A stretch of DNA of 64,000 bases from Cynocephalus volans (GCF_027409185.1 NC_084462.1:186252071-186316070); one strand, 5' to 3'; counted from the first letter of the stretch, positions 34,132-43,968 are shown. Notes: generated by a model from the sequence alone, not told the origin. Numbers and translations are program-made.

Positions 34132-34453
34132 TGAGCCAAAACTCTGGGTACCAATGAAGCTTTATTAAAGGAAGGAAATCTGCCAGGCTGCACTCAAAAT
34201 GGAGGGCAGCACCAGGCCTGTGGGTGGGAGAGCTTGCATAGACTGCAGGGAAGGCGGATGTAATCAGGGAGGGCTTTGGAGCTTGAGTGGGAGATAAGGC
34301 TGGTGGATGCAAACAGGAGGAAGGTTGCACCCATGTGGAAGTAGATGAGTTTCTATTTCTCAAGAAAACATGAGGTTTCTCATAAGTAATAGGCTGGTGG
34401 CTATTTTGTGCTTTAGTGGGTAAGATGGCACCAGTCACATCCAAGATCCATCA
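34132..34453 (-). repeat. 5' LTR of the minus-strand class I ERV
   Basis: The LTR runs from TGATGG (right end) to GGCTCA (left end) on the minus strand and pairs with 27,178-27,525. A TTTATT (AATAAA complement) lies near 34,162. Confidence 0.85.
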
Positions 34454-34540
34454 ATACCCTTGTACCATCCAGCCACGAAATTTGGTATATAACCAAAAGT
34501 GGTGGGGAGAAAAAAAAAAAGAAAAAAGAAAACGACTCTA
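34454..34540 (+). mobile_element. tRNA-derived SINE, tail part
   Basis: ATACCCTTGTACCATCCAGCCAC resembles the acceptor-stem end and start of the tail of a tRNA-Ile-derived SINE. It is followed by an A-rich run (34,510-34,533). Its head is at 27,098-27,177 beyond the ERV. Confidence 0.5.
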
Positions 34541-34701
34541 AGTTTTATTCCATTTTGAATTGATTTTTGTATGAGGATGCAATGTAATTCTTTTGCATGT
34601 GGGTATCAAATTTTCCCAATACAATTTTTTGAAGAAACTGTCCTGTTCCCATTGTGTGTTCTGGCAACTTTGTTAAAAGTCATGAGACCCTAAATATTTC
34701 T
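34541..34701 (-). mobile_element. LINE-1 piece 2 of an interrupted element
   Basis: The reverse of an L1 ORF2 segment (TTTTATTCCATTTTGAATTG and on). The same segment occurs at 12,043-12,200 in another L1. It joins in sequence to 42,894 once the MaLR provirus between is removed. Confidence 0.75.
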
Positions 34702-35114
34702 TGTTTTAGTCCATTTTGTGTTGCTATGACAGAAATACCTGAGACTGGGCAATTTATAAAGGAAAAAGGGTTTTTTGGCTTACAGTTCTAGGACAGCTGC
34801 ATCTGGCGTGGGCCTCAGGCTGCTTCTACTTTTGGTGTAAAAACGGCAGGCAGCCACTTGGTACAAGCAGATCACATGGTGAGAGGAAGCAAGAGGGAGA
34901 GAGAGAAGTTGCCAGGGTCTTTTTAAGCAATGAGCTGTCGTGGGAACTAATAGAGTGAGAACTCACTCAGTAATCCCCCCTCCCCCAGGGAGAGCATTAA
35001 TCCACCCTAACCCTAACCCTAACTTCTATGAATTAATTAGTTTCCCACACTGCCATATTGGAGATCAAATTTCCACATGAGTTTTGGAGGGGACAACACA
35101 TCCAAACTCCGTCA
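34702..35114 (-). repeat. MaLR (MST-like) 3' LTR
   Basis: Minus-strand LTR with a TGACGGAGTTTGGATGTGTTG start and an end in ...AATGGACTAAAACA. This is the skeleton of primate-type MST/THE1 MaLR LTRs. It pairs with 42,508-42,893. It has an interstitial (CCCTAA)3 at 35,005-35,022 that the partner lacks. Confidence 0.8.
35005..35022 (+). repeat. (CCCTAA)3 telomere-like repeat inside a MaLR LTR
   Basis: Three exact CCCTAA units, absent from the partner LTR, where the same place reads TTCGTGAGGGATCCGCC. Confidence 0.9.
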
Positions 35115-36193
35115 TTCCACCCCAGGACCCCCAAACCTCATGTCACGCTCACACACAAATTATAAACTTCCTATCCCAACAGTCCCAAAAGTCTTAGCTT
35201 GCTCCAGCACCAACTTAAAAGTCCAAAGTCTCATCTGAGACCAAAAGCAAAAGTCCTTCCAGCTGTGAACCTGAAAAACACAACCAAATTTATCTTCTGC
35301 CAAGATACGATGGTGGAACAGGCATTGGGTATACATTTCCATTGCAAAAGGGAGAAATAGGCCAGAAGAAAGGAAAAACAGGCTCCAAACAAGTCCAAAA
35401 CCCAGCAGTGCAGACATTATGTCTTAAAGCTCCAAAATAAAGTTTTTGACTCCAAGTCCTGCATCCTGGGCACAATTGGGCATCTGGGCCCCCAAAGCAT
35501 CCCGTAGCCTTGTTCCCACAGCTCTGCCAGGCACAGCCCAGTGGGCCGCGCTGGTGCCTGTGGCTTTTCCAGGCCTCTGTTTTACGTTACCAGTGGCTCT
35601 GCAGTTCTGGGGTCCTGGCAGCAGCCCCACTGCCTTGACTCTACTAGGCATTTCCCTGGTGCGAGCTCCCTGTGGGGGCTCTGACCTCAGTTTCCTGCTC
35701 AGCATTGTTCTAGTAGATGTCCTCTGTGTTGGCTCTGCCCTGGTGGCAGGTCTCTGCCTGGGCCCTTCCATACATATTCTGGAATCTGGGTGGAGGTTGC
35801 CTTGCTTCCACTTCTCTTCCATCCTGCCAGCCTGCAGACTTAACACAATGTGGATGCCACCAATGATTTTGGCCTCTCCACTCCAGGGCTGCTACAGGAA
35901 CCACACTTGTGGCCTCTCCAGCCAGAGCAACTGGTATGCAGGGACCAGGATACCAAGGGCAGCTGTGCCCCAGGTCTTTCCTCTGGGACAACTCAGCCCT
36001 TCTAAGCCTCATGGCCTGTGATGGGTGCGGCACCCTTCCAGACTTCTGAAATGCCTGCAAGGCTTTCCTCTCATTTTCTCCACAATTAGCATCTGGCTGC
36101 CTCACCACCAAGATAATGTCTTTAGCAACCAGTTTATCTGCTTCACCCTTGCATTGTTCACCAACTTTCTGCTTCTTTACCTCATGGCCAGGC
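35115..36193 (-). mobile_element. MaLR (MST/THE1-type) internal region, partial
   Basis: After a purine tract on the minus strand (GGGGTGGAA next to the LTR), the sequence matches the known skeleton of THE1/MST internal regions, including CCAAGATACGATGGTGGAAC and TTACCTCATGGCCAGGC. These elements have long, non-coding or gag-like internal regions. Open frames here (for example 35,446-36,021) show no clear domain. It is cut off at 36,193 by the plus-strand class I ERV. No counterpart is present on the ERV's other side. Confidence 0.65.
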
Positions 36194-36542
36194 TGCAAAT
36201 TAGCGACGGAGCCTCAGTCTTGTTAACTCCACCCCTCCTCTCCATCTTGTTAAACTCCACACCACTTCCCTCTCTGCCCTCCCTCCCCGGAAGGCAGGAA
36301 CTGGAAACTGCATCCTGCTCAGTTCCTTACCATATATGGGCAAAAAACTCACCCACAGCCCTCCCCTATAAATACCCGCTTATATCCACCCTGGGCGAGA
36401 CTTCCCTGTCCTCACTCCCTTGCGGGGCCATGGAACCTCACCTGGGAGTGCCCCTGTTAAAGCCTACCCTAAATTTACTGTCTGGCTCCTGGTTTTCTTT
36501 GCTCAGGTTCAAGACTAAAACCTTCAAGATTCAAACCTAACA
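36194..36542 (+). repeat. 5' LTR of the plus-strand class I ERV
   Basis: It reads from CAAATTAGCGAC to CAAACCTAACA. A TATA-like CTATAAATACCC lies near 36,364. The start differs from the 3' LTR, which has TGGCAACAAATTAG. Confidence 0.9.
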
Positions 36543-36544
36543 TC

Positions 36545-36562
36545 TGCTGCCAAAACCTGGGG
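36545..36562 (+). other. Primer-binding site of the plus-strand class I ERV
   Basis: TGCTGCCAAAACCTGGGG, two bases inside the LTR edge, resembles a tRNA-Phe PBS with several changes. Confidence 0.55.
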
Positions 36563-36861
36563 AGGTTGAGGCCCTGTTCTGGTGGGAGGCCTCTGTCCTC
36601 TCATTACCAGGACCTCATCTGAGTCCCACACCTCGAGACACCGGGTAAGTTCCCCCGATTCTGTGCCCCAATCTGTTTGGTCCTGCCTGAGAATGTGTGG
36701 CCACGTCAGGACTACTCGACAGAGTCACCAGGTGACTCCTGCTCAGTGCCTGAGGACCGGGAGACATCCTCATCCTCAGGACAGCCACCTTCCCTCCATC
36801 CACAGCCTGGGATACTAAACGGGGACACCTGTTTTAAGCAGTGGCCTGCCTGGCAGGAACC

Positions 36862-38215
36862 ATGGGAACTGCCCAGTCCAAATTTGACCCCAAAACCCCT
36901 TTGGGTTGCCTGCTGGCCTTTCTGAAAACTCTGGGCCTCTCACAAGACTTGAGAAGGAGCCGCCTTATTCATTACTGTTCGGTGGCCTGGCCCCAATACC
37001 AATGGACAATCAGTCTCGATGGCCTCTCGAGAGCACATTTAACTATCAGGTCCTCACAGATGTGGACAACTTTTGCGGGCACCAAGGCAAATGGTCCGAA
37101 GTCCCTTATGTACTGGCTTTTTGGGATTAGCGCTCTCATTCCTCCTTATGTTCCCAGTTTTATCTTACATTGTTTTTCCATTGCCTTTTTTACCTTCACT
37201 CAATGGTGCTCATTTTGTCCTTTTCTCTGGAGTTCCTGGAGCTCCCCCTGCTCACTCTTTCACTTTCTCCTTCCACAAAGTTTATACTTTTCTCTTCTTA
37301 CCTGGTCCTGCCCTGGTCTTTGACTCTGCCCCGGTCACCAGAGGCTTCCTGGGTCCTGGCCACTACCCTTGAGCTCCTGGAGCTGTCCTCCTCTGTTTTA
37401 CCTCCCTCTTCCCGCCCTCTCTGCATTCCTGGAGGTCCCTTTCCTTTCAATGTCCAGTGGGACCTGCCATTTTGGTCAATTATAGCTGTTACTTTGTTTT
37501 TACCTCTTGAGCTCCTGGAGCTCCCGTCGCCTGCTTTGTAGATTGCTTTTGTTCTGAGCCTTTAACATTCTCCTGGCTGAACACCCGGAGTTCCCATCTT
37601 TGACCCCCAGAACTCCCTGCCACCTTTTATCCCCTGGATTCCTGGAATCCTCCTAATCAGTCCCACCTCGGTCACCTGAGGCCACTCAAGTCTTCACCCC
37701 TATTCCCCTTTCCTGATCACCTGCACTTCTCCCCTCCTTTTTTGGTAGATAACATTTTTAATTGGCTAACTCAATTCACTGGGTGGGGTGTCCTCTGCTG
37801 TCCTCTGCCAATAAGGCCCTCAAACTCCCATTCCTGACCTGGTGAGAATGGCATTTAAAGTTTTAATGCCCAGGAGGAAATGGCTGAACTTAAAAGACAA
37901 GCCCAGGTCCAGCAGAAGGTCCAACTCCAAACCCAAGGCTTGGTAGCAGCACTGTGGCCGGCTGGCTCTGGGACCCAATGGAAAGGGGTAACCCAGTGCA
38001 CCATCCCCTCTGGGGGCCTGCTGCAAGAGGGGCACTGATGGACACTGGGCCCGCCAATGTCCAGATCCCAGGGTACCAACACATGTTGTCCTCAGTGCTG
38101 GAGGATGGGTCACTGGAGATCTGACTGCCCCAGCATTGGCGGGGCCCCGGCAGCTCCATGCAGAGGAAACTCCTAGCTGGTAAGTCCTGCCTTCCAGCTA
38201 CTTGGCCTGGATAAC
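36862..38215 (+). pseudogene. gag: Plus-strand class I ERV gag pseudogene
   Basis: ATG at 36,862 gives MGTAQSKFDPKTPLGCLLAF, a myristoylation-type matrix start. The frame breaks near 36,990, where the other frame takes over (DNQSRWPLESTFNYQVLTD near 37,000-37,060). A Pro-rich linker with repeated CCTGGAGCTCC units covers 37,225-37,560. Degenerate zinc knuckles follow: GHWARQCPDPR near 38,055 and CWRMGHWRSDC near 38,098-38,130, in different frames. The capsid appears shortened or lost between 37,560 and 37,850. Defective. Confidence 0.8.
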
Positions 38216-38233
38216 GACTGAAGGGGCCTAGAC

Positions 38234-38596
38234 TTGGAAACCCCTCTAACCCACGCCAAGCCCAGGGTCATGCTCCAGGTGGCGGGTGAGTCCATTTCCT
38301 TCCTGTTGGACATGGGGCTCAGCCGGGATGTCCTTCACAAGCTCCAGGCCACCTTTCATCTTTCCCCCACACCCACTTTTCCCACGCACATTATCTTGGC
38401 CCTAGTTTCACCCAACCTTTCCCAACCACCCCCCTTCCCATTGTCGGTGGACCCCCAGGTTTGGGATACCTCTAAGCCAATAGCAGCATCTCGCCATTCC
38501 CTAGCAAATGTACAATTAGAAGATCAGACCACCTTTCCTGCCGTCCTCAATTCCCCATTTCAGAAACCAACCGAAGAGGACGCAAACCAATTGTAG
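38234..38596 (+). pseudogene. pro: Plus-strand class I ERV protease remnant
   Basis: An open frame of 120 codons with SISFLLDMGLSRDVL: the catalytic aspartate is kept, but the D-T-G triad reads D-M-G. The frame runs without stop into the first RT part (NSPFQKPTEEDANQL). Probably inactive. Confidence 0.7.
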
Positions 38597-39330
38597 ATTG
38601 GCTCCGCCAGCAGGGACTCCTTATACACATGAGCTCCCCCTGCAACACCCCCATACTCCCCGTAAAAAAGTCCACCGGAGCCCCCACAGTTCCTTACCTA
38701 GGCATATCCCTAACCCCCACTTCCAAGTCCCTTACACGGGACCATATCCACCTCCTCTGGGATCTCCAAACTCCCCAGAGTTCCAATGACATCCTCTCCT
38801 TTCTGAGCCTTGTGGGTTTCTTCCAACAGTGGATCCCGATCTTCACCCTCCTAGCATGACCCTTTTGCAAGACAGCTAAGGGCACCCTGCAGGGACCATT
38901 AACTGACCCCAGTGCTGTTAAACACCTTTTTCTAGGCTACGGGATTGTCTCATGGCAGGACCCACTCTGGCTCTCCCGGATCCTTCAAAGCCCTTTCATC
39001 TATTTATGGATCAGTGTCCTGGCTTGGCTACTGGCTTCCTGGCCCAGCCTACAGGACCAGCCTATCAGGCAGTGGCATACCTATCAAAACAACTAGATGT
39101 CACAGTCCAAGTGCAGCAGCCATGTCTCAGGGCATTAGCAGCTGCTGCCTCCCCGACCAAGGAAGCTCTCAAGCTTACTTTGGGCCAACCCCTCACAGTC
39201 TTTTCCTCTCATTGCTTGGGGGACCTGCTCAGCCACAAATCCCTCGACCATATGACCCCTTCCAGAATCCAAATATACCACCTCTTTTTTGTCAAAAACC
39301 CCTAGATTTCCTTATGCACCTCCCCCCATG
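38580..39330 (+). pseudogene. pol: Plus-strand class I ERV RT remnant with internal deletion
   Basis: The RT N-terminus (WLRQQGLLIHMSSPCNTPIL, then PVKKS) passes within about 15 codons into the thumb/connection (TVPYLGISLTPT...FLSLVGFFQQWIP). The whole palm, with its YxDD box, is missing. The connection continues in a shifted frame at 38,945-39,305 (FLMDQCPGLATGFLAQ, SKQLDVTVQ). No polymerase can be made. Confidence 0.8.
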
Positions 39331-39454
39331 TTAACCCCATGACCCTTCTGCCTACTCCCCCCACTACTTCCTACCCTTTACATTCCTGTCCTCAACTTTC
39401 ATGGGACTTTATTCCCTCACACCCAGGGCTCTCTGACTTCCCCTATCTAATCCT

Positions 39455-39950
39455 GACCATGTGCTTTTTGTAAATCGTAGTTCTTTCACTGCCCTGGATG
39501 GCCAAAGGCATACAGCCCATGCTGTTGTTACTCTAGATGCCACCTTAGAGGCTGTACCCCTTCCCCTCAGAACAACCTCTCAAAAGGCAGAGCTAATAGC
39601 CCTCACTCGGGCCCTCCACCTGTCCAAGGGACAACGGGTCACTATATACACAGATTCCAGATATTCTTTCCTCATCACCCATACTCATTCTGTTCTCTGG
39701 CAAGAATAAGGAGTCCTCACTACTAAAGGGACCCCAATAATCAATATGCCCCTCATCTCAAAGCTACTTGAGGCCCTTAGTTTCCCAACTGAGGTGGCTA
39801 TCGTTCACTGCCATGGCCACCAGTCCTCTAAAGACCCTATATCTAAGGCCAACAACAAAGCTGATTCCACAGCCTGGGCTATGGCTCTAGGCTCCGCCCC
39901 AACTCCTCTCCTTTTCCTCAACACACCCCATTACCCCTCATATACCTAAG
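39455..39950 (+). pseudogene. pol: Plus-strand class I ERV RNase H remnant
   Basis: An open frame with FVNRSSFTALDGQ, KAELIALTRALHLSKGQ and IYTDSRYSF. The first catalytic aspartate position reads N; the Glu and the DSR aspartate remain. The frame changes near 39,710, and HCHGHQSS near 39,808 is the His-loop equivalent. Inactive. Confidence 0.8.
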
Positions 39951-39959
39951 AAGAAACTC

Positions 39960-41150
39960 AGACCCTCAAGCAGTGAGGGGGAATTATTGGAGACAAGGGT
40001 TGGATTTTATCAAAGATAAAGTCACCCTCCCAGGCCACCTAGCCCACAGCATCATTACAGACGTCCACCAATCTCTCAACATTGGCCCATGATCTTTATA
40101 ACAGTTCCTAGAACCCCTTTTCCATAACCCATACCTCCGAAAGTTCATTGAGGAAGTTCATCAGTCTTGCAATACCTGTTCTACTGTTAACTCTCAAGGG
40201 GGAATTCACAGAGTGGGGCCTAACCATCAACTCTGGGGCCATCAACCGGGGGAGGAATGGCAGCTTGATTTCCCCCACATGCCACATCCCCAAACCTATT
40301 GTTACTTACTAACTTTGGTGGACACCTTTACAGGATGGATTGAGGCATATCCCACAGCTCACTAAACAGTGGACATGATAGCCACTGTACTCATTGAACA
40401 TATCAGCCCAAGTTTTGGCCTCCCATGGAACCTACAATCTGACAACAGCACAGCCTTCACCTCTAGTGTCACCCAGCAGGTCTCCGAAAGTCTGAACATC
40501 ACCTGGAAACTCCACATCCCTTTCCATCCCCAATCCTTGGATAAGGTTGAGCAAGCCAGTGGCCTCCTCAAGGAACATCTTACTAAACTTTCCCTTGAGA
40601 ACCACTTATCTGGGCCAACCCTCCTCCTGTTGGCACTTACAAGGCTTAGGGCCTCCCCTATGGGACCATCAGCCCTCAGCCCTTTTGAACTCCTCTATGG
40701 ATGGCCTTTCCTGCTGACCCACAACTTTCCAGCCTCACCCCCACCCCTTTTTATCCTACTTACCCTACCTAACCCTTTTAAGTGCCCTTTTGTGAGCCCA
40801 TGCTGACTCAGTTACTTCCACCCCTGGGGACCCCACCACAGATACTCCCCAGGCTTTAACCCTAGGGGATAGCATCTTACTGAAGAACCACATTAAAAAC
40901 CCTACAGCCCAGATGGACTGGTCCCCATACTGTGGTTCTAACAACCCCCACAGCCGCAAAACTCCTGGGACACCCTCCCTGGGTACACCTTTCCAAACTT
41001 AAGAATGCCCCCCCTGAGGCCCTCTCCCAAGATGTATGGATGGCACAACCCATGCGGCCTACCCAGCTTCGGCTATCATGTCACCATTCTCCTAACTGTC
41101 TCTTAGTCCCATCACTACCGATTCAGGATACAGATGGGGATTTTAGTTAA
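39960..41150 (+). pseudogene. pol: Plus-strand class I ERV integrase remnant
   Basis: The zinc-binding part (HQSCNTCSTV) lies near 40,160. The core follows: LVDTFTGWIEAYPTAH, then a stop codon (TAA at 40,363), then LQSDNSTAFTSS and LDKVEQASGLLKEHL, holding D-D-E residues. The C-terminal part continues with a TPTAAKLLGHPPWVHLSK segment near 40,940-41,000. Several stops and frame changes are present. Confidence 0.8.
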
Positions 41151-41159
41151 CAGAAACCT

Positions 41160-41690
41160 GGACAAAGTGTGTCTGTCTGTGCAGAGTTCTGCAAGTGTTA
41201 AAGCAGAAGCTTATGGAAAAAAAGCGTAAAAAGGCTTTTTGAAAATCAAAGTGCTACGAGAAATGTTATCAGAACTATCAGCATACATTTCCCGCCTTGG
41301 TTTACTGATTAAACCGGGTTGCATTTATCTCTGCTAGAAGGTTTTAAGGCCAAAGTTGTGTATGCAGCCAAAAACAGATCATTCTGTATGCAATTCTCAG
41401 ACAAATAAGGTTAATTTGGTATTGTTGCTAAAAAGGAAAGAAGATTGTAGGAAAAGAGGAGATATGGGAAAGCTATGAAGACATAGTTGTGATTAGGAAG
41501 GTTAAAAAGAAATAATGCTTTTGTGTGGGAAAGCATCTTGTGCAGTGAATTTTGTCCTAGAATAGAATGGCTGGATTTATCCAGAATGGAAAGAAGCATG
41601 GGGACAAAGAAAGAAAGTTTAAGCACATCACAGAAGGTCTGAGTAAGTTGTAATAGTGATTTGTGTAGGGTGAATGTGTAAAAAATTTTG
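41160..41690. other. AT-rich stretch in the expected env SU position
   Basis: Between the integrase end and the TM remnant the sequence changes to AT-rich, purine-rich plus-strand composition without open frames. It may be decayed env surface-subunit DNA, a different internal segment or a separate insertion. I cannot assign it. Confidence 0.35.
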
Positions 41691-41699
41691 CAACTGCCT

Positions 41700-42150
41700 G
41701 GCCTCAGTTAATTTCTCTATCCCCACTCTTCACCTTTGGCACCCACACTGCAGATAGAGGCAGCCCCTGCATGTTCCTGAACAAAGAATGCTGTCACTAC
41801 ATCAGTGAAACAGGCGTAGCCAAAACCAATCTCTACAGGGAGACCCTACCTCACATCAGTGGGGGCAAAACCCATTAACCACATGGCTCCTCCCCCTACT
41901 AAGCCCACTCCTTATTTTCAGGATATTGTTAAATGGAGCCCCTTGTCTCCTTCGCTTCATTCAGGAACGAATTCGAGAGTTGTCTAGGGTATCCGTCAAC
42001 CAGCTTCTGCTCCATCCTACTCCCGCATGCCCACTTCTGACAATCCCTACAATGCCGCTTATTCAGCAGGAAGTAGCCAGATCTGAGTCATCACCCTATA
42101 ACAACAAAAAAAGGTCAGAAATTTGGGCCAGCAGGATCGGGAGGACCTGA
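41700..42150 (+). pseudogene. env: Plus-strand class I ERV env TM remnant
   Basis: The piece near 41,755-41,830 reads a CMFLNKECCHYI stretch. C-X6-CC is the signature of gammaretrovirus-type TM subunits. The later frame (41,926-42,150) continues with a heptad-like RFIQERIRELSRVSVNQLLL segment. The surface subunit and fusion peptide are not recognisable, and stops interrupt the frame. Defective. Confidence 0.7.
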
Positions 42151-42153
42151 AAG

Positions 42154-42507
42154 TGGCAACAAATTAGCGACAGAGCCTCCATCTTGTTAACTCCACCCTG
42201 CCCCTCCATCTTGTTAAACTTCACACCACTTCCCTCCTTTCCCCTCCCTCCCCGGAAGACAGGAACAGGAAACTGATCCCTGCTCAGTTCCTTACATTAT
42301 ATGAGCAAATAACTCACGAACAGCCCACTCCTATAAATACTCACTTGTATTCAACCTGTATGTGACTTCCCCAGCCTCACTCCCTTGCAGAGCCATGGAA
42401 CCTCACCCAGGAGCACCCCCATTAAAGCCTACCCTAAATTTACTGCCTGGCTCTTGGTTTTCTTTGCTCAGGTTCGAGACTAAAACCTTCAAGATTCAAA
42501 CCTAACA
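42154..42507 (+). repeat. 3' LTR of the plus-strand class I ERV
   Basis: It begins TGGCAACAAATTAGCG after a purine-rich stretch (GGGAGGACCTGAAAG) and ends CAAACCTAACA. TATA-like CTATAAATACTC near 42,331. Confidence 0.85.
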
Positions 42508-42893
42508 GTTATGACAGAAATACCTGAGACTGGGTAATTTGTAAAGGAAAGAGGTTTATTTAGATTATGATTTGGGGACAGCTGCATCTGGCCTGGGCCT
42601 CAGACCGCATCTACTCATGGCAGAAAAACAGCAGGCAGCTGGTGCGTACAAGCAGATCACATGACAAGAGGAAGCATGAGAGAGACAGAAGGTGCCAGGG
42701 TCTTTTTAAGTAACAAGTTCTCGCAGGAACTAATAGAGCAAGAACTCACTCATTATTTCCCCATCCTCCAGGGAGAGCATTAATCCATTCGTGAGGGATC
42801 CGCCCTATGACTCAATCAGTTTCCAACACTGCCACACTGGGGATCAAATTTCCACATGAGTTTTGGAGTGGGCAACACAGCCAAACTCCATCA
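42508..42893 (-). repeat. MaLR (MST-like) 5' LTR, slightly truncated
   Basis: It pairs with 34,702-35,114. On its left edge about 15-20 bases are missing, where the class I ERV abuts directly at GTTATGACAG. The right edge gives TGATGGAG on the minus strand. Confidence 0.8.
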
Positions 42894-42998
42894 TTTGTTT
42901 TTATTTCTAGGCTCTCTGTTCTATTTGTCTATAAGTCTGTTTCCATGACATTACCATGCTGTTTTGATTACATTAGCTTTATAATATATTTTGAACCA
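42894..42998 (-). mobile_element. LINE-1 piece 3 of an interrupted element
   Basis: TTTGTTTTTATTTCTAGGCTCTCTG is the direct continuation of the L1 piece ending at 34,701. The 5-base flanks TTTCT (34,697-34,701) and TTTGT (42,894-42,898) fit a MaLR target-site duplication with one change. Confidence 0.7.
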
Positions 42999-43009
42999 TA
43001 ATTAACTAG

Positions 43010-43800
43010 GAATTATCTCTGGGATGCAAGGACAGTCTAACAGAACCAAGGTAATAAAGGTGACAAACTATGTTCCACAATGAAGGGGGGAAAATGTATG
43101 ATCATCCCAGCAGAAGCAGAAAAAAAATTAAACATAATTCAACACCATTTTAATAACAAAAATTGCAACAAATTACTAATAGAAAAATATAACTCAGTAC
43201 ATTCAAGATCATATACAACAATCCCACAACTATCAACATGCTTAGCAGTGAAAGTTAAAAGTTTGTTATGACTGATCAGAACAAGACAATAACACCCTTT
43301 CCCACCAATTCTCTTCAGAATAGAACTGGATGTTCTAGAAAGTGCAATGATGTAATAAAAACAAATAAATCACATCCACTTTGGAAAACAGAAAAAAAAT
43401 CCTTTCCGTTTGCTGATAACATGATATCTTATATAAAAACCCTTTAAAGTCCACCTGCTACATGTGAAAACTAATAAACACATTTAGTAATATTTTGATA
43501 TAAAATTAGCACACAGAAATCAGTAGTGTTTCTATACACTAACAACAAACTATCTAAAATTAAATCAGTAAAACAATCCCATTTACAATAGCATCAGAAA
43601 AAAATAATTAAAGTCTTCAGAATAAATTTAACCAAATTAGGTAAAGATTTGTACACTGAAAACTCTAAAGCATTGGTAAAAAAGTGGAAGTATGAATGGA
43701 TGATAAGTTTTTGAAATTGTTGGCAACAAAAACATGTAGAACAAAGAAGTCCACAGAGCACCAAACACAATGAATAATATCCACGATGAAGTGCACGGAC
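43010..43800 (+). mobile_element. Decayed LINE-1 ORF2 fragment
   Basis: It starts at the equivalent of the PGMQGWF codons (TCTGGGATGCAAGGACAG) and includes the GTTTGCTGATAACATGAT segment (FADD equivalent) and AAATTAGCACACAGAAATCAGTAG. Stops throughout. Its left junction resembles that at 22,000. Confidence 0.75.
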
Positions 43801-43968
43801 ACACACACACACACACACACACATGAACAAAACACACAAACACATGCACATGTACACACACACTTACATACACACATGTATACACACTAACAAATACACA
43901 GACACACACAAACATATACACACATGAACACGCATAAACATACTCATACACACACACATCCACGTACA
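43799..43968 (+). repeat. (CA)n and CA-rich microsatellite
   Basis: About twelve uninterrupted CA units at 43,799-43,822, followed by interrupted CACAT-type repeats to about 43,968. Confidence 0.9.

Larger units (their letters stand above)
27178..34453 (-). mobile_element. Class I (gammaretrovirus-like) ERV, defective, minus strand
   Basis: On the minus strand: 5' LTR (34,453-34,132), PBS of phenylalanine type, gag, protease, RT, RNase H, integrase with a GPY-type C-terminus, almost no env, polypurine tract, 3' LTR (27,525-27,178). I counted about 40-45 differences by eye over about 320 shared LTR bases, so it is old. It lacks a clear target-site duplication. It lies between the two halves of a tRNA-derived SINE. 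The gag and pol organisation resembles the plus-strand class I ERV at 36-42 kb, so both probably belong to related families (HERV-F/H-like PBS). Confidence 0.85.
36194..42507 (+). mobile_element. Class I ERV, defective, plus strand, inside the MaLR
   Basis: LTRs lie at 36,194-36,542 and 42,154-42,507, with about 45-50 differences by eye. Between them: phenylalanine-type PBS, gag, protease, pol with most of the RT palm missing, RNase H, integrase and a TM-env remnant. No target-site duplication is seen: the left flank (GCCAGGC) and right flank (GTTATG) differ, and the left LTR edge lacks the first bases of the right LTR. Confidence 0.85.

Noticed and set aside
34990..35030. A chromosome end, suggested by telomeric units
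   Set aside because: Only three units occur, embedded within a MaLR LTR, with normal locus sequence on both sides.
35446..36540. Open frames of 191 and 171 codons on the plus strand
   Set aside because: The first is antisense to the MaLR internal region and the second crosses into an ERV LTR. Neither shows a domain.
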